NCBI RefSeq assembly: GCF_004745485.1
Contig: NZ_RHFG01000029.1
Coordinates: 1-49,971 of the forward strand
Origin: Brevibacterium sp. S22
GTDB taxonomy: Bacteria; Actinomycetota; Actinomycetes; Actinomycetales; Brevibacteriaceae
Direction: 5' to 3'
DNA length: 49,971 nucleotides
Below the pieces are notes generated by a model. The model saw nothing but the letters and a program-made list of their open reading frames with translations. It did not search any database and had not been told where the DNA came from. Below, one piece after another: positions 35,161 through 42,199 of the stretch (the first letter of the stretch is position 1; the number at the start of each line of letters is the position of its first letter). Both the position numbers and the translations under genes were made by a program.

Positions 35161-37308
35161 TCAGGCTCGCAGGGCCAGTGCGAATGGCAGCACCGAGGTG
35201 GCCCCGGCCTTGCGCAGCAGTCTGGCGCAGATCGTCATCGTCCACCGGGAAACGACCTCGTCATCGACGAGCAGCACCGACTTCCCGGCCACCGCCTCCT
35301 CGACCTCGGGTGGGACGACGAAGGCCTCAAAGAGGTCTTTGACGCGGAAGGCGCTGTTGACGTCCGGGGTGCCGTGGTCGCCGACCTGCAGCAGTTCACC
35401 GCCGTCGACGAGGCGGCCGGCCGCAGCCAGATTCGCGGCCAGGGACCGCACGGTCACGGGACGACGGGCGCTCGGGATCGATACGACCACCTCGGGGCGG
35501 GTGTTCCAGTCCCACTGCCCGAGCACCTCGAGGCACCATTTGCCGATCTGGGCGGGAACCTCGGCGTCGGGAGCATCGGGGGCGAGGAATGAGCGCAGGC
35601 TCTGCCCCTGCCCGAGGTCGGACAGGCGAGCGATCGCGCGTCCCTCCTCGGCGAGCTCTTCGGCGGGGATCCGACCTTTGAGGGGCACGCCGATATTGGC
35701 CAGGCCGCTGGGCCAGGTGCTGCGCGGTTCGATGGGCAGGCCGATCTTGTGGAGATTCCCGGCGGCCGCCTGACGCTGTTCGTCGGAGATCTCAGCGGAG
35801 AACCATACGCCGGCACAGTTGTCGCAGCGTCCGCAGGGCTGTGGGTCGGGGTCGTCGAGCTGGCGGATGAGGAACTCCATCCGGCACTGCCCGGTCGCTT
35901 CGTAGTCGAGCATGGCCCTGGCTTCATCAGCGCGCACGGCCGCGACCTTCTCATACCGTTCCCGGTCATAGGTCCAGCCCTGACCGGTCGAGACGTAACC
36001 GCCCTTGACCTTGGTCACGGCGTCTTCGACCTCAAGGGTCTTCAGCAGCAGGGTCAGGCGGGAGCGTTTGGTGCCGACAAGTGTCTCCAAGCGGGCCACG
36101 GACAGGGGGCCGTCCGCCTCGGCGAGGGCGGCAAGTACGGCGTTCGCATCGTCCTGGTTCGGCATCGATGCGGTCGCGAAATATTCCCAGATCTGTTCGT
36201 CTTCCGCCCCGGGCAACAGGAGGACATCGGCGGAGTCCGTGGCACGTCCCGCGCGACCGACTTGTTGGTAGTAGGCGACGGCCGAGGACGGGGCACCGAT
36301 GTGGATGACGAATCCGAGGTCTGGTTTGTCGAAGCCCATCCCCAGCGCCGAGGTGGCCACGAGCGCCTTGAGCCGGTTGTCCTTGAGCTGGCCTTCGAGT
36401 TCGGCGCGCTCTTCGGCATCGGTGCGGCCGGTGTAGGCGCGGACCTCGTGGCCTTGCTCGCGCAGCATCCGGGTGATGTCCTCGGCGGCGGAGACGGTGA
36501 GTGTGTAGACGATGCCGGATCCGGTGAAGTCGTTCAGGTGCGAGGACAGCCAGGCGATGCGGGCGCTCGCGTCGAGTCCGGGAAGGACACCGAGGCGCAG
36601 GGAGTCGCGGGCGAGTTCGCCGCGGACGACGGTGGTGTCGTTCCCGAGCTGTTCGGCGACGTCAGCGACGACGCGGGAGTTCGCGGTCGCGGTCGTCGCG
36701 AGGACCGGCGTATCGCGGGGCAGTTCGGACAGGATGTGTCCGATGCGGCGGTAGTCGGGGCGGAAGTCATGACCCCAGTCGGAGATGCAGTGGGCTTCGT
36801 CGACGACGATGAGGCCGAGGAATCGCAGCAGCTGCGGCAGCACCTCGTCGCGGAACTGCGGATTGTTCAGTCGCTCCGGGGAGACGAGGAGGACGTCGAG
36901 GCTGCCGGCCTTGAGGTCGTCGAGAACGGAGTCCCATTCGGTGACATTCGAGGAGTTGAGGCTCGCGGCACGGACCCCGGCACGCTCGGCTGCGGCGATC
37001 TGGTCGCGCATGAGTGCCAGCAGCGGGGAGATGATGAGGCTGGGACCGGTCCCAGCGGCACGGAGCATGCGAGTGGCGACGAAGTAGACGGCGGACTTGC
37101 CCCAGCCGGTGCGCTGGACGACGAGGACGCGCTTCTTCGCCTCCACGAGGTCGCGGATGGATTCGAGCTGGCCGTCGCGGAACTGCGCATTCGGGTTGGC
37201 GGTCAGCTCGGCGAGGATCTGCTGGGCTTGGGCGGCGAAGTCGTCAGGTGCAGCGAAGCCGTCATGTGCGGCAGGGGCCGGCGGGGATGTCGGGGTGCTT
37301 TCCGTCAT
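35161..37308 (-). CDS. RecQ-like DNA helicase with phosphoribosyltransferase-like C-terminus
   Basis: The 715-aa superfamily 2 helicase has Walker A TGWGKS (67-72), DEAH (170-173) followed by CISDWGHDFRPDY, TTATANSRV (motif III), and YYQQVGRAGRATDSA (motif VI). A RecQ-type zinc cluster CRMEFLIRQ...CGRCDNC follows. After about residue 500 it diverges from RecQ. The last 60 residues include SVLLVDDEVVSRWTM, which resembles the PRPP-binding loop of phosphoribosyltransferases. The helicase would unwind DNA in repair or replication restart; the tail's role is unknown. TAGACT lies 6 nt before the ATG. Confidence 0.85.
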   Translation of the reverse strand: MTESTPTSPPAPAAHDGFAAPDDFAAQAQQILAELTANPNAQFRDGQLESIRDLVEAKKRVLVVQRTGWGKSAVYFVATRMLRAAGTGPSLIISPLLALMRDQIAAAERAGVRAASLNSSNVTEWDSVLDDLKAGSLDVLLVSPERLNNPQFRDEVLPQLLRFLGLIVVDEAHCISDWGHDFRPDYRRIGHILSELPRDTPVLATTATANSRVVADVAEQLGNDTTVVRGELARDSLRLGVLPGLDASARIAWLSSHLNDFTGSGIVYTLTVSAAEDITRMLREQGHEVRAYTGRTDAEERAELEGQLKDNRLKALVATSALGMGFDKPDLGFVIHIGAPSSAVAYYQQVGRAGRATDSADVLLLPGAEDEQIWEYFATASMPNQDDANAVLAALAEADGPLSVARLETLVGTKRSRLTLLLKTLEVEDAVTKVKGGYVSTGQGWTYDRERYEKVAAVRADEARAMLDYEATGQCRMEFLIRQLDDPDPQPCGRCDNCAGVWFSAEISDEQRQAAAGNLHKIGLPIEPRSTWPSGLANIGVPLKGRIPAEELAEEGRAIARLSDLGQGQSLRSFLAPDAPDAEVPAQIGKWCLEVLGQWDWNTRPEVVVSIPSARRPVTVRSLAANLAAAGRLVDGGELLQVGDHGTPDVNSAFRVKDLFEAFVVPPEVEEAVAGKSVLLVDDEVVSRWTMTICARLLRKAGATSVLPFALALRA

Positions 37309-37314
37309 GGGGCC

Positions 37315-37320
37315 AGTCTA
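37315..37320 (-). promoter_or_regulatory. Putative -10 element of the RecQ-like gene (leaderless arrangement)
   Basis: TAGACT on the minus strand sits exactly 6 nt (GGCCCC) before the ATG at 37308, the same hexamer and spacing as at 12175 and 14190. Confidence 0.4.
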
Positions 37321-37527
37321 GGTCGAGGCACTGACGCAGGCCGCCTGACGTCGCCGGCTCCACGCTCTCTGCCGCACTGGGTGGGCGAAATGGTCACGCC
37401 GGTCTGCGTTACGCGTGACCATTATGACCACCCACGGCTGACGCGGACCCACCGATGCAGACGCCAGTGCGATCCGGTCCGTGCGATCCGGTCCGCCCGC
37501 GCCTTCGGCTCCGCCTCACCGTCGATA

Positions 37528-38001
37528 TCAGCGCAGCGCGAGCTCGATGCCCAGGGTGGCGAGCACTCCGAAGAGAACGCCCCAGAGGATGATCGAGATG
37601 ACCTGCCAGAGAGCCACGACGTTGCGGTTCGCCCCGAATCCGACCATCGCCGAGGATGTGATCTGCGAGGGCAGGAGAGTCTGGCCGAGCAGCGAGACTC
37701 CCGGTACGCCGAATTTGTCGAACATGCGCTTGAGCCGCTGCCGCTTCGGCTTCTCTTCGACCTCCTTGTTCTTCGTCGCCTTGTCCCGGATCGCTCCTGC
37801 CCCGTAGACGAAGATCAGCATCGAAACGACGTTCCCGATGACCGCGACGAGAATCGCAATAACCGGGTGGAGGCCGATGGCGACACCGATCACGGCGCCG
37901 AAGTAGGACTCGACGAACGGGATCGCGGAGGCGAGCATGACACCCACCCACTGCAGCCAGTCGGGGAACGATGCGGCGAAGTTCTGGATGCTCTCGATCA
38001 T
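37528..38001 (-). CDS. Small multidrug-export family membrane protein
   Basis: Start ATG 38001; the open frame continues upstream but with a charged, unlikely N-terminus. The 157-aa protein has four or five membrane segments. It carries SAIPFVESYFGAVIGVAIGL near the start and a cytoplasmic Lys/Glu-rich loop (about 70-95), then GQTLLPSQITSSAMVGFGAN. This matches the Sm_multidrug_ex (PF06695) group of small exporters of unknown substrate. It is divergent from a TetR regulator with a palindromic operator between them. Confidence 0.7.
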   Translation of the reverse strand: MIESIQNFAASFPDWLQWVGVMLASAIPFVESYFGAVIGVAIGLHPVIAILVAVIGNVVSMLIFVYGAGAIRDKATKNKEVEEKPKRQRLKRMFDKFGVPGVSLLGQTLLPSQITSSAMVGFGANRNVVALWQVISIILWGVLFGVLATLGIELALR

Positions 38002-38085
38002 GGGGCTCAGCTTTCGTCTCGGGACCTCTGGTCGTACCGGCACTCTGTGCTCCAGGCGCCGCACAAACTCGTTGGTACGCTGTGC

Positions 38086-38100
38086 TAGTACGTTGTACTA
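38086..38100. promoter_or_regulatory. TetR-type operator candidate
   Basis: TAGTACGTTGTACTA has perfect 6-bp arms with a 3-nt spacer in the 146-bp gap between the divergent small-export and tetR-type genes. It overlaps a likely -10 (TACTAT, 38096-38101) for the regulator, suggesting autoregulation. Confidence 0.55.
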
Positions 38101-38147
38101 TACACTGAACGAAACCAGCGCTGTCAAGGATGAAGCAGGGAGGACGA

Positions 38148-38729
38148 ATGTCGAAGCGAGATGACATCATCGCCGCCGCCATCAGGTTGGCCGAGGGTTC
38201 GGAACCCGGGCAGGCGAATCTCAGCGTGCGCGCAGTCGCCCAGGAAGCGGGCGTCGGAGCCTCGACTCTACGCCACTACTTCCCGACACAGTCCGACCTC
38301 CACGAGGCGGTCGCGCGCAAGTCGATCGATACCGTCATCAATGACTTCTCGATCGCCGATTCGACGATCGACCCTGTCGACCGTCTCTATGAATGCTGCG
38401 CCCAATTCCTGCCGACTCTTCAGCATCGGGACATCCAACTTGAGGTCTGGTTCTCCATGCATCTGCGCGCCCTCGGACCCGAAGCTCGCGCTGTCTCGCG
38501 ACGACTGCTCGAGCATGGGCACAAGGTCACCTATGACAGCATGCACCGATGGCTGAACCGTCTCGCCGACGAAGAGCACATAGCTCCAGACGAGGTGGCT
38601 CCGATCGCAAAAGCACTCTTCACGACCGTCGACGGCATCGCTCTGCATTCGATCATCACCCCGGAGACCATGACCGTCGACGTCGCACATGCCCAGCTCA
38701 GGTGGATGGTCGAGAAACTCCTCGGCTGA
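38148..38729 (+). CDS. TetR-family transcriptional regulator
   Basis: Start ATG 38148 with AGGGAGG 7 nt upstream. The 193-aa protein has the TetR helix-turn-helix (AQEAGVGASTLRHYFPTQSD, residues about 40-60) and an all-helical C-terminal domain of TetR_C type (VEKLLG end). It is divergent from the small multidrug-export gene and probably represses it and itself via TAGTAC-N3-GTACTA. The inducer is unknown. Confidence 0.85.
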   Translation: MSKRDDIIAAAIRLAEGSEPGQANLSVRAVAQEAGVGASTLRHYFPTQSDLHEAVARKSIDTVINDFSIADSTIDPVDRLYECCAQFLPTLQHRDIQLEVWFSMHLRALGPEARAVSRRLLEHGHKVTYDSMHRWLNRLADEEHIAPDEVAPIAKALFTTVDGIALHSIITPETMTVDVAHAQLRWMVEKLLG

Positions 38730-38793
38730 CCGTCGCCGAGCGGTACACTGACCGATCGAAAGTTGTGATGGTGACCCCGTCCCAGAAACAGCT

Positions 38794-38860
38794 AGACCCC
38801 CCCTGATCCACACGTGTGGGGGAGGTCTGCACTTATCATGATAGCTCACTCGAAGTGAGC
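38794..38860 (+). other. Structured intergenic region, possible terminator or small RNA
   Basis: A GC-rich stem (AGACCCCCCC with GGGGGAGGTCT, 38794-38828, centred on palindrome CCACACGTGTGG) is followed by TATCATGATA (38834-38843). A second hairpin, GCTCACT-CGA-AGTGAGC, lies at 38844-38860, and an imperfect GTTCGGC/GCCGGAAC pair further on. The first stem lies 64 nt past the tetR-type stop, so it can serve as a terminator. The additional structures upstream of the next gene leave room for a regulatory RNA. No known RNA family is recognised. Confidence 0.35.
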
Positions 38861-38988
38861 AGTCTACGCGTTCGGCTGCCGGAACAGACGCGGTCTTCAT
38901 GAGTCGACCAACTGATTCTGGTTCAGAGCTGCGGTAGCTGCGCAGATCTTTGCAGTGCGCTCGCGAGTACACCACCGAGCCGAAGCGT

Positions 38989-38994
38989 TAGATT
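38989..38994 (+). promoter_or_regulatory. Putative -10 element of the DUF6176-like gene (leaderless arrangement)
   Basis: TAGATT ends 6 nt before the ATG at 39001, repeating the arrangement at the lipid kinase gene. Confidence 0.35.
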
Positions 38995-39000
38995 GGAGCC

Positions 39001-39462
39001 ATGTCCAATGACGCACAGGCATTCCAGATGCCATTCACACCCACCCCACGTGACTTCAGCGGGTTTCCGATGCCTCCTTCCGTCCCGAAGGGCATGCGTC
39101 TCGAACTGAGCCGTTCCCGAATTCGCCCTGGTCAAGAAGACACCTTCGACGAGTGGATGGGTATGCTCAACAGCAGGCCCGATGAACTGCAGGAAAGCCT
39201 TCCCGCGGAACGGCAGGTATTCGAAGCGACATTTCGTCACACCGAAGCAGACGGTTCCACATGGATCTATCACCTCTCACTGATGGGTGAAGACGGACGA
39301 GGCAACGATGAATCAATACCCATCGACGCCGCGCACGTCGCCTTCAGCAAGAAGGCGAAGGAACCAGGCTGGGAAGAGCTCGAGCCGCGATTCATGCTGA
39401 CACCCACCCCATTACTCGAATCGATGAAACGTTATGCCGAGTTCGGGCAGGACAACGATTGA
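39001..39462 (+). CDS. DUF6176-like hypothetical protein
   Basis: The 153-aa soluble protein has no signal or membrane segment. The core LELSRSRIRPGQEDTFDEWM, the VFEATF/WIYHLSLMGEDG strands and a final helix suggest a small alpha/beta dimeric-barrel-type domain such as DUF6176; this is from memory of family style. Its composition is less GC-extreme than its neighbours. It has only a close-set GGAG before the ATG and a -10-like TAGATT 6 nt upstream. It is followed by the convergent lysG gene. Confidence 0.65.
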   Translation: MSNDAQAFQMPFTPTPRDFSGFPMPPSVPKGMRLELSRSRIRPGQEDTFDEWMGMLNSRPDELQESLPAERQVFEATFRHTEADGSTWIYHLSLMGEDGRGNDESIPIDAAHVAFSKKAKEPGWEELEPRFMLTPTPLLESMKRYAEFGQDND

Positions 39463-39482
39463 CGCCAATTGCGCTTAACCGC

Positions 39483-40415
39483 TCACCGCATCGCCTCGGC
39501 CGCCGCCTTCAGCGCCTCGGTCAGCCGGGAGAGCTTCTCCGACGCCAGCGTCCAGTGATGCCAGTACAGCGGGACGTCGACGTTCGGTGAGGCGGTGATC
39601 GGGACGAGGTCGTCACCGAGGTCACCGAGCTGCATGATCGGGATCATGCCCCATCCGACCCCGGCGGCTACGGCGGCCGCGAACTCCGCCGAGCTCGGCA
39701 CCACCGAGGTCGGCGGCACCCCCTCCATTCCCGCGGCTGCGAGGAAGTTCAGCTGCAGGTCGTCGTCACGGCCGAAGTTCACCATGGGCAGGGCGGCAAG
39801 ATCCACCTCGGCGAGGGCGGCGCGGGCAGGACCCCCGACAGCGATCTCTCCCCCATGTCGCTCGAGCAGCGATCGCGCTGCCACCGCGACATAGCGCATC
39901 GACCCTAGCCGTTGAACCTGGGTGCCGTAGGCACTCGCCTCCGCCGAGGTGATCGTCCCGAGCACCTCCCCCGACGTCAACAGCGGCAGGGCCTTGCCCT
40001 GGTCGACGACATCGATGCGGATGACGACATCATCCCAGGCGGCCACCTCGGCGAAGACGGGGCGGAACCATGTGGCCAGGGAATCGGCGTTCGCCCCGAT
40101 CCGCAGCACCGTCGGCTCCCGCCGCGCTCCTCGCGCACCGGCACCGTCGGGGACATCGGCGGCGATCCCGTGGAGCCGGTCGAGCGCTTCGGACTCGAGC
40201 AGCTCGACCTGGCGGGCGTAGCGGAGGACGGCTGTGCCCGCCTCGGTGACGGTGATCGGATTCGTCCGACGGATGAGCACCTGCCCGAGTTTCGACTCGA
40301 GCGCGCGGATGCGCTGACTCGCCGCCGAGGCGGTGATCCCGAGGACGAACGCACCGCCCTCGACGGTCCCCTCGTCGACGACGGCAGCGAGCGCTTTGAT
40401 GTGATCGATGTTCAT
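39483..40415 (-). CDS. lysG: LysR-family regulator LysG/ArgP-like
   Basis: Start ATG 40415; an upstream in-frame ATG at 40493 would overlap lysE. The 310-aa protein has an N-terminal LysR winged helix (MNIDHIKALAAVVDEGTVEG, ASAASQRIRALESKLGQVL). Its effector domain fits ArgP/LysG, which activates the basic amino-acid exporter lysE in response to lysine or arginine. Divergent position next to a LysE homologue strongly supports this. A weak CAGAAT lies 6 nt upstream of the ATG. Confidence 0.9.
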   Translation of the reverse strand: MNIDHIKALAAVVDEGTVEGGAFVLGITASAASQRIRALESKLGQVLIRRTNPITVTEAGTAVLRYARQVELLESEALDRLHGIAADVPDGAGARGARREPTVLRIGANADSLATWFRPVFAEVAAWDDVVIRIDVVDQGKALPLLTSGEVLGTITSAEASAYGTQVQRLGSMRYVAVAARSLLERHGGEIAVGGPARAALAEVDLAALPMVNFGRDDDLQLNFLAAAGMEGVPPTSVVPSSAEFAAAVAAGVGWGMIPIMQLGDLGDDLVPITASPNVDVPLYWHHWTLASEKLSRLTEALKAAAEAMR

Positions 40416-40485
40416 GAAGCAATTCTGCATCAAGTGAAGAGATTGTTGTTTTTCTTCATTCGTTTCGGAGCATAGTGTGGCCTCC

Positions 40486-41085
40486 GTGCTCACTCATCTC
40501 GTCACCGGAATCCTCACCGGCTGGTCGCTCATCATCGCCGTCGGCCCGCAGAACGCCCTCCTGCTGCGACAGGGAATTCGGCGCGAGCACCTCGGCGTCG
40601 TCGTCACCATCTGCATCGTCGCCGACGTCCTGCTCATCGGGGCAGGCACGGTGGGGATCGGAGCGATCGTGCTGCTCGCCCCGTGGGCACTCGAGGCGCT
40701 GCGGTGGCTTGGCGTGGCCTACCTGCTGTGGTTTGCGTGGACGAGCCTGAGATCTGCGAAGGAGGCGAGCGGGCTCAAGGCCGACACCGAACAACGCGGC
40801 CTGCGCTCGATCATCCTCACGACGCTCGCGCTGACGTTCCTCAACCCCGGCGTCTACCTCGACACCGTCGTCATGCTCGGCAACCTCGCCAACCAGCAGG
40901 GCGAAGGCAACGCCTGGCCGTTCACGGTCGGGGCGATGCTCGGCTCGGTGAGCTGGTTCCTCGTCATCGGCTACGGCGCCCGCGGGCTTTCGCGGTACTT
41001 GGCCCGCCCCCGTGTGTGGCAGGTCCTCGACGTTGCGATCGCCGTCGTCCTCGTCATCCTCGCCGTGCGGCTCGCGCTCGGATAG
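40486..41085 (+). CDS. lysE: LysE-family basic amino-acid exporter
   Basis: The 199-aa membrane protein has about six helices. It carries the LysE hallmark GWSLIIAVGPQNALLLRQGIRREH near the N-terminus and TLALTFLNPGVYLDTVVMLG in the middle. It exports lysine or arginine when internal pools rise. GTG 40486 is taken, with TAGTGT 7 nt upstream; GTG 40477 gives three more residues and is equally possible (CGGAG upstream). It is divergent from lysG, its probable activator. Confidence 0.9.
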   Translation: MLTHLVTGILTGWSLIIAVGPQNALLLRQGIRREHLGVVVTICIVADVLLIGAGTVGIGAIVLLAPWALEALRWLGVAYLLWFAWTSLRSAKEASGLKADTEQRGLRSIILTTLALTFLNPGVYLDTVVMLGNLANQQGEGNAWPFTVGAMLGSVSWFLVIGYGARGLSRYLARPRVWQVLDVAIAVVLVILAVRLALG

Positions 41086-41117
41086 GGAGCGGCGGGGTTC
41101 CGCTCGCACCCGATTTA

Positions 41118-41181
41118 CTGGTCGATCCGCGGCGTTGTGAGCGCTTGGATCGCGGTGGATCGCCCAGACAATCCGCCGAGG
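41118..41181. repeat. Palindromic repeat B, copy 1
   Basis: CTGGTCGATCCGCGGCG and GGATCGCCCAG are inverted arms spanning 41118-41167, with GAGCGCTTGGA in the loop, followed by ACAATCCGCCGAGG. It is clearly related, in the same orientation, to 42105-42168. It lies 33 bp after lysE. Confidence 0.75.
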
Positions 41182-41213
41182 TTGCCCTCCGTGACGATGT
41201 CAGCGCCGACGAA

Positions 41214-41219
41214 TACGGT
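41214..41219 (+). promoter_or_regulatory. Putative promoter of the AAA ATPase gene (leaderless arrangement)
   Basis: TACGGT with a -35-like GTGACG (41191-41196) 17 bp upstream and an ATG 7 nt downstream at 41227. It is among the best -35/-10 pairings of the leaderless set. Confidence 0.45.
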
Positions 41220-41226
41220 CGTTGAC

Positions 41227-41946
41227 ATGGACCCCCGAGTCACACTTCCACTGCGATCCGTCGCCGCTCATGCCCACGCCCCGCCACAGCTCAGTCCGTG
41301 GCTGCGCGAGATTCCCGCGGTTCGGGATCTGCTCGACGGCTTCGAGTTCGAGACGACGACGGTCTTCGTCGGTGAGAACGGATCGGGCAAGTCCACGATC
41401 GTCGAAGCGATCGCCACCGCCCTCGAGCTTCCGCACGGCGGCGGTACAGCGTGGGAAGTTCGCGACCACGCCGAGGCGGAACCCGAACTCGTCGACCATC
41501 TCCAAGTCGTCAAGGGTGCGACGACCAATCGTGAGGGGTTCTTCCTCCGCGCCGAGACGATGCACGAGAACATGTCCTACCTCGTCGACATCGGCTCCTT
41601 CCGCGGCCTCGGGTACACCCAGCGTTCACACGGCGAGATGTTCGTCGACATGCTCACGGGCAGGTTCATGGACATGGGACTGTGGATCCTCGACGAACCG
41701 GAAAGCGCACTGTCCTTCACGGCGTCACTCACGCTCCTCCAGCTCATCCGGCAGCGCGAACGGGCCGGACTGCAGACGCTCATGGCCACACACTCCCCCA
41801 TCCTCGCCAGCGCCGAGGGGGCGAAGCTCGTCGAGCTCGGCGACTGGGGCCTCCGGGACTCGACGTGGGCAGAACTCGAGATGGTCGACCACTGGCGCCG
41901 GTTCCTCGACGACCCGAAGAGGTACACCCGCCATTTCGACGACTGA
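41227..41946 (+). CDS. AAA-family ATPase (ABC-type fold, single domain)
   Basis: The 239-aa protein has Walker A FVGENGSGKSTIVEAIA near residue 47 and Walker B GLWILDEPESALS near 154, followed by LQLIRQRERAGLQTLMATHSPILA (H-loop). The signature region reads YTQRSHGEMF, typical of small AAA_15/AAA_23-type ATPases sometimes found in phage-defence or SMC-like systems. It has no membrane partner nearby. An ATG at 41197 is also in frame; 41227 fits the -10 spacing. It is bracketed by two copies of palindromic repeat B. Function unknown. Confidence 0.85.
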   Translation: MDPRVTLPLRSVAAHAHAPPQLSPWLREIPAVRDLLDGFEFETTTVFVGENGSGKSTIVEAIATALELPHGGGTAWEVRDHAEAEPELVDHLQVVKGATTNREGFFLRAETMHENMSYLVDIGSFRGLGYTQRSHGEMFVDMLTGRFMDMGLWILDEPESALSFTASLTLLQLIRQRERAGLQTLMATHSPILASAEGAKLVELGDWGLRDSTWAELEMVDHWRRFLDDPKRYTRHFDD

Positions 41947-42104
41947 ACCCGCCGGCTCCGCCCGTGACCCCAGCAACAGCTTGGCTCATCACTGTGCTGG
42001 CACCTCTCACTGTGTTGGCACCTCACCGCGCTGGCGCCGGCGCGGTGCTTGATATCGCGACTGCGGACTGCGCGAGCACCTCCCACACGATTTCGCTGGA
42101 ATCT

Positions 42105-42168
42105 CTGGTCGATCCACGGCGATCTGAAGCGCTTGGACGCCGGGGATCGACCAGACAATGCGCCGAGG
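42105..42168. repeat. Palindromic repeat B, copy 2
   Basis: CTGGTCGATCCACGGCG and CGCCG-G-GGATCGACCAG form near-perfect inverted arms (42105-42154) around GAAGCGCTTGGA, followed by ACAATGCGCCGAGG. It lies 159 bp after the AAA ATPase stop and about 30 bp after the yhgE-type stop region. It is 987 bp from copy 1 in the same orientation. Confidence 0.8.
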
Positions 42169-42199
42169 CGACCCGCCGCAGGCCGCGCAGCCCCGGGCC

